From Roseococcus suduntuyensis (GTDB lineage: Bacteria; Pseudomonadota; Alphaproteobacteria; Acetobacterales; Acetobacteraceae): a stretch of 64,000 nucleotides of DNA. Both the position numbers and the translations under genes were made by a program. Below are positions 53,754 through 63,000 of the stretch, in pieces. The stretch is from NCBI RefSeq assembly GCF_014196305.1, contig NZ_JACIDJ010000004.1, positions 20,556 to 84,555 on the forward strand, written 5' to 3'. Numbering within the stretch: position 1 is the stretch's first letter; every line of letters begins with the position of its first letter. The notes under the pieces were generated by a model. That model searched no databases. It was not told the origin of the DNA and worked only from the letters and a program-made list of their open reading frames with translations.

Positions 53754-54401
53754 ATGAGCCTCCAATACGGAATGCCCCTCACCCTCGGCCAGGTCGCGCC
53801 CGATTTCGAGGCCGAGACCACCGAAGGCCGCATCCGCTTCAGCGACTGGGCGCGCGATGCCTGGGTGGTGATCTTCTCCCACCCCAAGGATTTCACCCCC
53901 GTCTGCACCACCGAACTCGGCGAGGCCGCGCGCCTCAAACCCGAATTCGACAAGCGCGGCGTGAAGGTCATCGGCCTCTCGGTGGACCCGCTGGACCGCC
54001 ACGCCGCCTGGGCCGAGGACATCGCCGACACCCAGGGCCATGCGCTGAACTTCCCCATGATCGCGGACCCCTCGCGCCATGTCTCGCAGCTCTACGGCAT
54101 GATCCACCCGGAGGCCGACCCCTCCGTCACGGTCCGCACCGTCTATGTGCTGGACCCCGCGCGGAAGGTGCGGCTCACGCTGACCTACCCGCCCAGCACC
54201 GGCCGCAACTTCCACGAGGTGCTGCGCGTCATCGACAGCCTGCAGCTGACCGACCGCGCGAAGGTCGCGACACCGGTGAACTGGCAGCCTGGCGGGGACG
54301 CCATCATCCTCCCCTCCATCCCCGACGAGGACGCGAAGGCCCGCTTCCCCCAGGGCTGGAAGGCCGAGCGGCCCTATCTGCGCTGGGTGAAGGTGGACTG
54401 A
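53754..54401 (+). CDS. 1-Cys peroxiredoxin (Prx6 type)
   Basis: 215-residue thiol peroxidase reducing hydrogen and organic peroxides. The PxxxTxxC motif is intact (HPKDFTPVC) with peroxidatic Cys51. No second cysteine occurs in the protein, which defines the 1-Cys mechanism requiring an external thiol. The long C-terminal extension with ARFPQGWKAERPYLRW is typical of the Prx6/AhpC-TSA 1-Cys clade. An AGGGAG ribosome-binding site supports the ATG at 53754. Confidence 0.93.
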   Translation: MSLQYGMPLTLGQVAPDFEAETTEGRIRFSDWARDAWVVIFSHPKDFTPVCTTELGEAARLKPEFDKRGVKVIGLSVDPLDRHAAWAEDIADTQGHALNFPMIADPSRHVSQLYGMIHPEADPSVTVRTVYVLDPARKVRLTLTYPPSTGRNFHEVLRVIDSLQLTDRAKVATPVNWQPGGDAIILPSIPDEDAKARFPQGWKAERPYLRWVKVD

Positions 54402-54423
54402 CGCGCGCGAACCGCCAAACCCG

Positions 54424-54437
54424 TTGATTCACATCAA
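54424..54437. promoter_or_regulatory. FNR/Anr-type box upstream of ompW
   Basis: TTGAT-TCAC-ATCAA is an exact match to the FNR/Anr consensus TTGAT-N4-ATCAA. A -10-like TAGTGC (54460-54465) sits so that the box is centred near -41.5 of a start at about 54472, the class II activator position. E. coli ompW is also FNR-controlled, which supports oxygen-responsive activation here. The regulator gene is outside the window. Confidence 0.8.
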
Positions 54438-54502
54438 AGTCCAGCTCCCTTCCCGGGCGTAGTGCTCGGGCGCGGCGGGATGCCGCGATAGGGAGTTTGG
54501 AC

Positions 54503-55144
54503 ATGCGTGGTTTGGGATGGCTGGCCGGTGCGGCGCTGTTGGCGACGACGGGTCTGGCGGGGGCGCAGGAGGTGCGCGGCCTGCGCGCCGGCGACTTCAT
54601 GGTGGGCTTCGGCGCCGTGGGCGTCCTGCCCACCAATGGCGGCAGCGTGGGCGTGATCGGCGGCCGCCCGGAGGCGACCAACAGCGCGAGCCCGCTGCTC
54701 GACTTCACCTATTTCGTGACGCCCAACTTCTCGGCGAACCTCATCGCGGCCACCACGCGGCATGACATCCGGGTGCGGAACTCCGCGCTGGGCGATGTCA
54801 GCCTCGGCCATGTCTGGGCGCTGCCGCCCACCCTGACGGTGCAATACCACCCGATGCCCACTTCGCGCTTCAGCCCCTATGTGGGCCTGGGCCTGAACGC
54901 CACCTGGTTCTACGGGCATGGCGGCAGCCGGGCGGGCGCGGTGAACCGCGTGCGGGTGCAGCCGAGCGTGGGCGTGGCCCCCAGCATCGGCTTCAACTAC
55001 GAGATCTCGCCCAACTGGGTCGCGAACCTCGACCTGAAGTGGATCATGATACAGCCCGATGTCAGCGTGAACAGCGGCACCATCCGCGCGCGGGCGGACA
55101 TCAACCCCTTCGTGCTGGGGGCGACGCTGCGCTACCGGTTCTAG
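54503..55144 (+). CDS. ompW: OmpW family outer-membrane protein
   Basis: 213-residue eight-stranded barrel. Signal peptide about 1-22 (WLAGAALLATTGLAGAQ). Family features: the opening RAGDFMVGFGAVGVLPTN, SPLLDFTYFVTPNFSANL, YHPMPTSRFSPYVGLGLN and a C-terminal Phe. OmpW proteins form a hydrophobic channel. The ATG at 54503 has a GGGAG ribosome-binding site; an in-frame TTG at 54497 is less likely. Its upstream region carries the FNR-type box. Confidence 0.9.
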   Translation: MRGLGWLAGAALLATTGLAGAQEVRGLRAGDFMVGFGAVGVLPTNGGSVGVIGGRPEATNSASPLLDFTYFVTPNFSANLIAATTRHDIRVRNSALGDVSLGHVWALPPTLTVQYHPMPTSRFSPYVGLGLNATWFYGHGGSRAGAVNRVRVQPSVGVAPSIGFNYEISPNWVANLDLKWIMIQPDVSVNSGTIRARADINPFVLGATLRYRF

Positions 55145-55157
55145 TAGCGCGGACCAA

Positions 55158-56273
55158 CTATGCGGCGGCGGGCAGCTTGCCCATCGCCGCCAGGGTCTCG
55201 GCGATGGCGGCCACCGCGCGGTCCATCTCCGCCAGCCCCACATCGCCGATGGCGCCGACGCGGAAGGTCGGCGCCTCGGTCGTGTAGTAGGCGCTGATGT
55301 TCACGCCGCGCGCCTTCAGCGCCCCCACGAAGCCATGGAAATCCATGCCGTCCGGCTGGTGGAAGGTGACGACCACCGGCCCCTGCTCGGCCTGGTTCAG
55401 GTAGGGCCGCAGGCCCAGCGCGCACAGCCCCGCATAAAGCCGCGCCGCATTGGCCCGGTAGCGCGTGAGCCGCTGCGCGGGCCCGCCCTCCGCATCCAGC
55501 CGGTCCAGCGCCACTTCCAGCGCCCGCAGCGTCTGCACCGGCCCGGTGAAGCGCAGGCTGCCCCAGCCGCTGCGCCTGGCCTGGGCCAGCACGTCCGAGA
55601 GATCGAGGCTCCAGGACCCCGCCTGCCCCGCGCATTCCTCGGTGCGGTCCATGCGCGCCACCGCGAAGGCGAAGCCCGGCACGCTCTCCAGGCACTTGTT
55701 CGAGGTGAACACCACCGCGTCCATCTCGGGCTGGGCCGCGAGGTCCATGGGCAGCGCGCCGAAGGCCGAGACCGCGTCCACGATCATCCGCCGGCCCGCC
55801 GCGCGCACCACGGCGCCGATCACGGCGGGGTCGTTCACGATGCCGCTGCCCGTCTCGCTCTGCACCATGGCGAGGTGCGTCGCCTCCGGGTGGGCGTCCA
55901 GCGCGGCCGCCACCGCCCCGGGGGTGATGGCGTGGGTGTCCTCAGCCGGCAGCTCGACCACCACGCGCCCCGCCTCGCGTGCCAGCCGCGCGATCCGCAC
56001 CGCGTATTCCCCGTTCATCGGCACCAGGATGGTGGCACCCGGCGCCACATAGGTGCGGATGGCGGCCTCCAGGATCATGTGGCCGGAGCCCTGCAACGGC
56101 AGGGTGGCGTGCACCCCCTCCACGCCGCCCGCGATGTCCCGCAGCCGCTCGCGCAGGCTGGTGTAGAAGGGGCGGAACTCCGCATCCCAGGGGGCGATGT
56201 CCTCGTCCATGGCGGCGCGCACCGAGGGGTGGGTCTGGACGGGGCCGGGGGTGAGCAGGAGCATGTCGGGCAT
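55158..56273 (-). CDS. Class V aminotransferase, PhnW-like (2-aminoethylphosphonate-pyruvate transaminase type)
   Basis: 371-residue PLP enzyme. The opening LLLTPGPVQTHPSVRAAM, the cofactor Asp166 in VDAVSAFGALP and the Schiff-base Lys193 in TSNKCLESVPGF match the PhnW branch closely; alanine-glyoxylate aminotransferases are the next closest. Neither phnX nor another phosphonate gene is found nearby, so the true amino donor is uncertain. Divergent from the DHA2 exporter gene. Confidence 0.83.
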   Translation of the reverse strand: MPDMLLLTPGPVQTHPSVRAAMDEDIAPWDAEFRPFYTSLRERLRDIAGGVEGVHATLPLQGSGHMILEAAIRTYVAPGATILVPMNGEYAVRIARLAREAGRVVVELPAEDTHAITPGAVAAALDAHPEATHLAMVQSETGSGIVNDPAVIGAVVRAAGRRMIVDAVSAFGALPMDLAAQPEMDAVVFTSNKCLESVPGFAFAVARMDRTEECAGQAGSWSLDLSDVLAQARRSGWGSLRFTGPVQTLRALEVALDRLDAEGGPAQRLTRYRANAARLYAGLCALGLRPYLNQAEQGPVVVTFHQPDGMDFHGFVGALKARGVNISAYYTTEAPTFRVGAIGDVGLAEMDRAVAAIAETLAAMGKLPAAA

Positions 56274-56359
56274 TTCCTGCCCTTGCCTGGAATCGGCGCC
56301 GGCGAAAAGGGGTTTTGCCCTGCTTCCGGCGCGGTGCTGGCCACCCTACCCTGCGCGCC

Positions 56360-57742
56360 ATGGCAGGAACACGCACCACCGCGATCATCGTCGCCTCGGC
56401 GCTGTTCATGCAGAACCTCGACAGTTCGGCCGTCGTCACCGCACTCCCCGCCATGGCGCGGGATCTGAACGAGGACCCGGCGCGGCTGGGCGTGGCCATC
56501 ACCTCCTACCTGGTGGCGCTGACGGTCTTCATCCCGGTCAGCGGCTATGTGGCGGACCGCTTCGGGGCGAAGCGCGTCTTCCTGATGGCCATCCTGCTGT
56601 TCGGCACGGCGTCCGCCGCCTGCGGCTTCGCGAACAACCTGGGCGAGCTGGTGGCCGCGCGCATCTTCCAGGGCATGGCGGGGGCCATGATGGTGCCCGT
56701 GGGGCGCCTGCTGCTGCTCAGCGGCATCCGCAAGGACGAGATGCTGACCGCCATGGCCTGGCTGACCATGCCCGCCATGCTGGGCCCCATCACCGGCCCG
56801 CCCCTGGGCGGCATCATGACGGACCTCTTCGGCTGGCGCAGCGTATTCTGGCTGAACGTGCCGGTGGCGCTGGTGGGCTTCGCGCTGGTGGCCTGGAAGA
56901 TCACCCCCCTGCCCGCGCAGAATCCGGGCCCGCCCGACATCAAGGGCCTGGTGCTGGTGGGCGGCGCGCTGGCCACCCTCATGGCGGGGTTCGAGACGGT
57001 GGGCCGCGGCGTGCTGCCCGCCGGGATGCCGGCGGCCCTGCTGGTCCTGGGCGGCGTGGTCGCGCTTCTGGCGCTGCGCCATTGCCGCCGCGCGCAGAGG
57101 CCGGCCATTGACCTCACGCTGCTGCGCTTCCCCTCCTTCCACCACGCGACGCTGGCGGGCAGCCTGTTCCGCGCGGGCGCCGGCGGCGTGCCCTTCCTGG
57201 TGCCGCTGCTGCTGCAACTGGGCTTCGGCTGGAGCGCCACCCAGGCGGGGCTGGTGGCCTTCGCCACGGCCTTGGGCGCCTTCGCCATGAAGCCGCTGGC
57301 CCGGCCCGTGCTGCGGCGCTGGGGCTTCCGCAACGTGCTGGCGGTGAATGGGCTGCTGGCGGCGGCGGGGGTGGCGGTGGGCGCCGCCTTCTCGCCCGCC
57401 TGGCCGGTGGCGGCGCTGTTCGTGGCCCTCGCACTTGGCGGGCTGTTCCGCTCGCTGCAATTCACCTCGCTGAACACGCTGGCCTTCGCGGACATCCCGC
57501 GCGAGCGGCTGAGCGCGGGCACCAGCTTCTATGGCACCGCCCAGCAATTGCCGCCGGCCATCGGCGTGGTCATCGCCTCCACCGCGCTGGAGGTCAGCCA
57601 GCACCTGGCGGGCCGCGACGCGCTGGCGGTGGCGGACTTCACCACGGCCTTCCTGGTGGCGGGGCTGGTGGTGGCCAGCGCGGCACCGCTGGCGCTGCGC
57701 CTGCCGCGCGATGTGGGGGCGGAGGTCAGCGGCAAGCGATGA
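56360..57742 (+). CDS. DHA2-family MFS drug exporter (EmrB/QacA type)
   Basis: 460-residue, 14-helix drug:proton antiporter. The N-terminal LDSSAVVTALPAMARDL and SGYVADRFGAKRVF (motif A) and PAMLGPITGPPLGG (motif C) are diagnostic. The ATG at 56360 (MAGTRTTAI) places the first helix at the start. It is coupled to the next gene by ATGA (57739-57742). Possible exporter for a product modified by the acyltransferase and P450 downstream; substrate unknown. Confidence 0.9.
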   Translation: MAGTRTTAIIVASALFMQNLDSSAVVTALPAMARDLNEDPARLGVAITSYLVALTVFIPVSGYVADRFGAKRVFLMAILLFGTASAACGFANNLGELVAARIFQGMAGAMMVPVGRLLLLSGIRKDEMLTAMAWLTMPAMLGPITGPPLGGIMTDLFGWRSVFWLNVPVALVGFALVAWKITPLPAQNPGPPDIKGLVLVGGALATLMAGFETVGRGVLPAGMPAALLVLGGVVALLALRHCRRAQRPAIDLTLLRFPSFHHATLAGSLFRAGAGGVPFLVPLLLQLGFGWSATQAGLVAFATALGAFAMKPLARPVLRRWGFRNVLAVNGLLAAAGVAVGAAFSPAWPVAALFVALALGGLFRSLQFTSLNTLAFADIPRERLSAGTSFYGTAQQLPPAIGVVIASTALEVSQHLAGRDALAVADFTTAFLVAGLVVASAAPLALRLPRDVGAEVSGKR

Positions 57743-58497
57743 ACCGGCGCATCGCCTTGAGCCCGGGGCGGCGGCTGATGGGCGACCTATCCGCCGCCTC
57801 GCGCGCCGTGCCGCGCTTTCTCATCCGCGGGAAGCTCAGCATTCCGCGCGCGCGGGCCGCCCGCGCGGCGCTGCCGGCGCCCCGCCCGCCCTGGACCACG
57901 CTCTTCGCCAAGGCCTTCGCCATGACGGCCCAGCAGCACGCGCCGCTGCGCCGGGTGCATGCCAGCCTGCCCTGGCCGCACCTGATCGAGGCGCCGCACG
58001 CCCAGGGCTGCGTCATGGTGGAGGCGCGGGAGGGAGAGGAGACCCTGCTCGCCCCCGCCCGCCTGTTCCGCGCGCATGACGCGCCCCTGCCGGACCTGGC
58101 CCAGCGACTCGCCGCGGTGAAATCCAGCCCGCGCGAAGCGAGCGCCGCGCTGCGCTGGATGCTCATGGCCGGGCGCCTCCCCTGGCCGCTGCGGCGCGCG
58201 GGCTATGCGCTGGCCATGGGCCTCGGCTGGCCCGTGCTGCGGCTGGGCGGCAACTACGCCATCTCCGTGCTGGGCGAGCATGGCGTGGACGTCATGGACA
58301 GCGTCAGCATCGTGCCCGTCTTCCTCAGCTTCGGCCCCATCGCGCCCGATGGCGGCGTGACCGTGCATTTCGCCATGGACCACCGGGTGCTGGACGGGTC
58401 GGACGCCATCCGCGCCATGGCCGCCATGCAGGAGGCGCTGGAAGGACCCATCGCCGACGAGCTGGCCGCCCTGGACGCGCCCCCGCCACGGGATTAG
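57739..58497 (+). CDS. E2-like acyltransferase domain protein without lipoyl domain
   Basis: 252-residue protein. The C-terminal half has the catalytic DHRVLDG motif (His215, Asp219, Gly220) of 2-oxoacid dehydrogenase E2/chloramphenicol-acetyltransferase folds. No lipoyl domain or peripheral subunit-binding domain exists, and the N-terminal half is shorter than in E2 enzymes, so it is not a standard E2. Probably transfers an acyl group to a free small molecule. Translationally coupled to the exporter gene. Confidence 0.72.
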   Translation: MNRRIALSPGRRLMGDLSAASRAVPRFLIRGKLSIPRARAARAALPAPRPPWTTLFAKAFAMTAQQHAPLRRVHASLPWPHLIEAPHAQGCVMVEAREGEETLLAPARLFRAHDAPLPDLAQRLAAVKSSPREASAALRWMLMAGRLPWPLRRAGYALAMGLGWPVLRLGGNYAISVLGEHGVDVMDSVSIVPVFLSFGPIAPDGGVTVHFAMDHRVLDGSDAIRAMAAMQEALEGPIADELAALDAPPPRD

Positions 58498-58540
58498 CCA
58501 CTCCCCGCGCCGCCCTTTTGGCGGCCTGGAGTTCCGCCTG

Positions 58541-59887
58541 ATGTCCGCCCCGGACCTGATCCCGCCGCGCCCCGCCTTGCCCGCCCGCTTCCCCGGCCCC
58601 TGGGCGATGATCCGCACCTCGGCGCAGGATTTGCTGCGCTTCTTTCCCGAGACGGGCTTCCGCCACCGCCTGATCCCCATCCGCACCCTGCGGCAGCGCA
58701 CCCTGGTGGTGAACGAGCCGGATCTGGTGCGCCACGTCTTCATCCTCCGCGCGGCCGACTACGAGGCGAAAAGCCGGCATTTCCGCTCCGCCGTCTCGCC
58801 CGTGCTGGGCGACAGCATGTTCGGCAACCACGGAACCCTCTGGGCCGAGCGGCGCGCGGTGGTGATGAAGCTGCTGCACCCGGCGCGGACGGCGGGCTTC
58901 TTCCCCCTCTTCGTGCAGGGGGCGGAGGAGGTGGCGGCACGCTGGCGCGGGCAGGTGGATGTCTCGGCGGAGCTGGCGGGCACCACCGCGCTCGCCGTCA
59001 TGCGCGCGCTGTTCCCGCGCACCGGCACCGAGGACGCCGCGCGGCGCATCGCCTCCAGCTTCGCCGAATACGAGCAATCCGTGCTGGCGGTGGATTTCGC
59101 GCACCTGATGGGCCTGCCGGACCGCCTCTCGGGCTTCCAGCTGCGCGGCGCGATGCGCCATGCGCGCGACATCCGCGCCACCATCGCCGCCTGCATCGCC
59201 GCCGCCGACCCGGAGGAGGGCGGGCTGTTTGCCGAGATGCGCGCGGCCCTCGCCCCGGATGGCGCCCCCCTGCTGGACGCCGAGGATCTGGTCAACGAAC
59301 TGGGCATGATGCTGCTGGCGGGCAGCGAGACCTCGGCCAATGCGCTCTCCTGGTCGCTCTACCTCATCGCCCGCCACCCGCCCACGCTGGAACGCCTGCG
59401 TGCCGAACACGCCGCGGTGCTGGGCGGCCGCGCGCCGGACCACACGGACCTGCCCCGCCTGCCCTTCACCAAGGCCGTGACGCAGGAGGCGATGCGCCTC
59501 TACCCCCCCGTGCCCTATCTCTCGCGCGAGGCGGCGAAGGCCGACCGCATCGGCCAGGTGACGGTGCGCGCGGGGGACACCGTCATGGCCCTGCCCTGGC
59601 TGCTGCACCGCCATGAGCAGCTGTGGGACGCACCGCACGCCTTCCGCCCCGAGCGCTTCCTGCCCGACGCGCCGCGCAAGCCGCCGCGCTTCGGCTACAT
59701 CCCCTTCTCGCTGGGGCCCCGGATTTGCGCCGGCGCCGCCTTCGCCCAGGCCGAGATGACGGCCTTCCTGGCCATCCTGCTGCAGCGCCTCGACTTCGCC
59801 GTGCCGGAGAGCACGCGCCCCATGCCGCGCGCGCGCCTCAGCGTGCGGCCGCGGGGCGGGATGACGCTTTCCGTCACCCCGCGCTGA
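58541..59887 (+). CDS. Cytochrome P450
   Basis: 448-residue haem monooxygenase. I-helix LAGSETSANA (Gly261 onward), ExxR at Glu316-Arg319 (EAMR), PERF motif (RPERFLP) and the haem loop FSLGPRICAG with the thiolate ligand Cys396. No membrane anchor or fused reductase is present, so it needs separate redox partners, which are not encoded in the window. Motifs and length resemble bacterial fatty-acid or xenobiotic hydroxylases. Follows the acyltransferase gene by 43 bp on the same strand. Confidence 0.93.
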   Translation: MSAPDLIPPRPALPARFPGPWAMIRTSAQDLLRFFPETGFRHRLIPIRTLRQRTLVVNEPDLVRHVFILRAADYEAKSRHFRSAVSPVLGDSMFGNHGTLWAERRAVVMKLLHPARTAGFFPLFVQGAEEVAARWRGQVDVSAELAGTTALAVMRALFPRTGTEDAARRIASSFAEYEQSVLAVDFAHLMGLPDRLSGFQLRGAMRHARDIRATIAACIAAADPEEGGLFAEMRAALAPDGAPLLDAEDLVNELGMMLLAGSETSANALSWSLYLIARHPPTLERLRAEHAAVLGGRAPDHTDLPRLPFTKAVTQEAMRLYPPVPYLSREAAKADRIGQVTVRAGDTVMALPWLLHRHEQLWDAPHAFRPERFLPDAPRKPPRFGYIPFSLGPRICAGAAFAQAEMTAFLAILLQRLDFAVPESTRPMPRARLSVRPRGGMTLSVTPR

Positions 59888-60022
59888 GGCCCTCGCGCCG
59901 CGCCGCTTTCATGCCATGCTGGGGGGAACCGGGGGACGCCTCCCCGGGGGCGTCCGATCGGCTTCGGTGACATCGCCGAGGCCGTGAATCAGCCGCCCGG
60001 CAATGGTCGAGGAAGCCTGCCC

Positions 60023-63000
60023 ATGTTCCGGCGCCTGTTCCTGCTGTTCCTGCTGGCCTTCACTTTGCCCGCCCTCCCGCTGGCCGCACAGGGCTTCGAA
60101 ATCCCGGGCCTGTGGCAGGATTCCCAGCGCTACCGGGATGAGCTGGAACGCCGCCACCCCGCCGGCGGCACCGCCGCTCAGCGCCAGGCCGCCGAGTCCC
60201 GCGCCGCCACGGCCCAACGCCAGAACAACTGGGCCGCCGCCGCCGAGGCCTGGGAGGCCCGCGTGGCCCTCGGCCAGGCCACGCCCGAGCAATGGCTGGC
60301 CCTGGCCCGCGCGCAGCTGCGCCGCACCCCGCCCGATGGCGTCCGTGCCCTGCGGGCCGCCTGGCAGAACTTCATCGAGGTGCCGGGGGGCGCGCCGGAA
60401 ATCCCCTCCCTGCTGGTGATGGCCGACGCGCTGGCCGCGCAGAACCGCCCCCTGCCGCGGCTGGCGGCCCTGGAGGCCGTGCTGCAGCGCGACCCCGGCA
60501 ACCCCGCGCACCAGCAGGCGCTGGCCGCCGCGCGGCGGGAGGTGGGCGTCCTGGTCCGCCGCCTCAACACCGAGCCCGACGCCGAGCCGGCTCGCGCCTG
60601 CCTCGGCTTCACCACCCCGCCCGCCCGCCGCGACGACTGGCGCCCCGAGGACTGGCTGCGCGCCGAACCCGCCCTCCCCGGCCTCGGCTTCACGCGCGAG
60701 CGCGACTCGATCTGCATCCTGGGCCTGCCGCTCGGCCGCAGCACCCGCGTGATCCTGCGCGCCGGCATGCCCGGCGAGGACGGGCTGCGCGTGAACCAGG
60801 ACCAGGTGCTGAACATCGCCATGCCCGACCGGGCGCCGCGCCTCGCCTTCGACCCCGGCCACTACCTGATGCCGCGCGACCGCGCCGAGGCGCGGGTGCC
60901 CATGGCGCTGATGAACATCTCGGCCATCGAGATGCGCGTGATCCGCCTGACGGAGCGCAGCCTCATCCCCTTCTCGCGCGAGGCGCGGCTGGGCGAGGCC
61001 ATCTCGGGCTGGACCGCCGGCTACCTGCACGAGGAATGGGGCCAGGTGGTGTGGGAGGGCGCCATCGAACTCCCGCGCGGCGAGGCCAATCGCTTCCAGC
61101 GCCTCTCCGTGCCCCTGCCGGACGCGGTGCGGACGGCGGGCCCCGGCCTCTACATCATGGTGGCCCGCCCGGCCGATGGCGCGCGGGATTCGCGCGGGCT
61201 GACGGCGGCCCAGCCGCTGATCGTGACGGACCTCGGCCTCTCGGCCTGGCGCGGCGCGGGGGGGCTGGCCGCCCAGGTGCGGGGCCTGGCTTCCGCCGCC
61301 CCGCGCGAGGGCGTGCGCGTGGCGCTGATGGCCCGCAACAACGACATCCTGGCGGAAGTCACCACCGGCCCCGACGGGCTGGCGCGCTTCAACGCCCCCC
61401 TGCTGCGCGGCGAGGGGCCCATGGCGCCGGTGGCGCTGCATGCGATGACGGAGGATGACCTCGTCACGCTCAACCTGGAGGCGGCCTCCTTCGACCTGTC
61501 GGATCGCGGCGTGGCGGGCCGCGCCCATCCGGGGCCGCTCGATGCCTTCCTCTGGCTGGATCGCGGCATCTACCGGCCGGGCGAGACGGTGCAGGCCATG
61601 GCGTTGCTGCGCGATGTGGGCGGCGCGCCCTCGGACGCGCCGCTCCGCCTGCGGCTGCGCCGCCCCAACGGGCAGGTCCTGGCCGAGCAGGTGGTGCGCG
61701 ATGGCGGCCACTGGCCCGTTGCCCTGCCCCTGGGCGCCCAGGCCGGCGCCTGGACGCTGGAGGCGGTGACGGACCCCAACGCGCCGCCGGTCGGCCAGCT
61801 CACCTTCCGGGTGGAGGCCTTCGTGGCCGAGCGCCTTGCCGTCGAGGCCGGCCCCGCCCCAGGCCCGCTGCGGCCGGGCCAGCCGCTGGACATCCCCGTC
61901 ACGGCGCGCTTCCTCTATGGCGCACCGGGCAGCGGGCTGTCGGGCAGCGCCGAATTGCGCCTCACCACCCAGCGCAGCCCCTTCGCCCAATGGCCGGACT
62001 TCCGCTTCGGGCTGGAGGACGAAACCTTCGCCCCCGACCTGATCCCAGCCGAACTCCCCGAGACCGACGCCGATGGCCGCGCCACCCTGCGGCTTGAGTT
62101 GCCCAGCGCGCCCGACACCACGCGGCCCCTTCGCGGCGAGGTGACGGTGCTGGTGGAGGAACCGGGCGGCCGCGCCTCGCGCGCCACGCTCGACCTCGCG
62201 ATGGCGGCCCAGCCGCGCTTCCTGGGCCTGAACGCCCCCGCCGCCGTGGATGCCGGCGCCGAGGCCGCCGTGCAGGTCATCATGACCGATGCCGAGGGCA
62301 ACCCCCTCGCCGGCGAGGTGAACCTGCGCCTGGTGCGCGAACGCCCCGACTGGCGCATCGTGGTGCGCGGCGGCACGCCCCGCTACGAGACGGTCTGGAC
62401 CGATGAGCCGGTGGACAGCACCCCCATCCGCCTCACCGGCACCGAGCCCGCCCGCTTCACCCGCACCCTCCCCTTCGGCCGCTACCGGCTGGAGGCGCAG
62501 GAGGCGGGGGGCATGGCGCTGGCCTCCATCCGCTTCCGCGCCGGCTGGGTGGCGAGCGAGAGCGCCGAGGTGCCCGACCGCGTGGACGTGGCCACCGACC
62601 GCGCCAGCTACGCGCCGGGCGAGACCATCACGCTGCGCGTCACACCCCCCTTCGCCGGCCGCGCCGCCGTGGCGGTGCTGACCGACCGCCTGCTCTCCCT
62701 GCGCGAGATGGAGGTGCCCGAGGCGGGGGCCGAGATCACCCTGCCCGCCGACGCCGCCTGGGGGGCCGGCGCCTATGTGGCTGTGACCGTCTTCCGCCCC
62801 GAGGCCGGGCCGCAGCTTCCGGGGCGCGCACTCGGCCTCGCCTGGGTGCAGATGGCGCCCGACAGCCGGGCGCTGGCGGTGACGCTGGACGCGCCCGACC
62901 GCGTGCGGCCCAACACGCGCCTCGACCTGCCCGTGACCGTGGCGGGCGCCTCCGGCCCCGTGCGGCTGACCTTGGCCGCCGTGGATGAGGGCATATTGCG

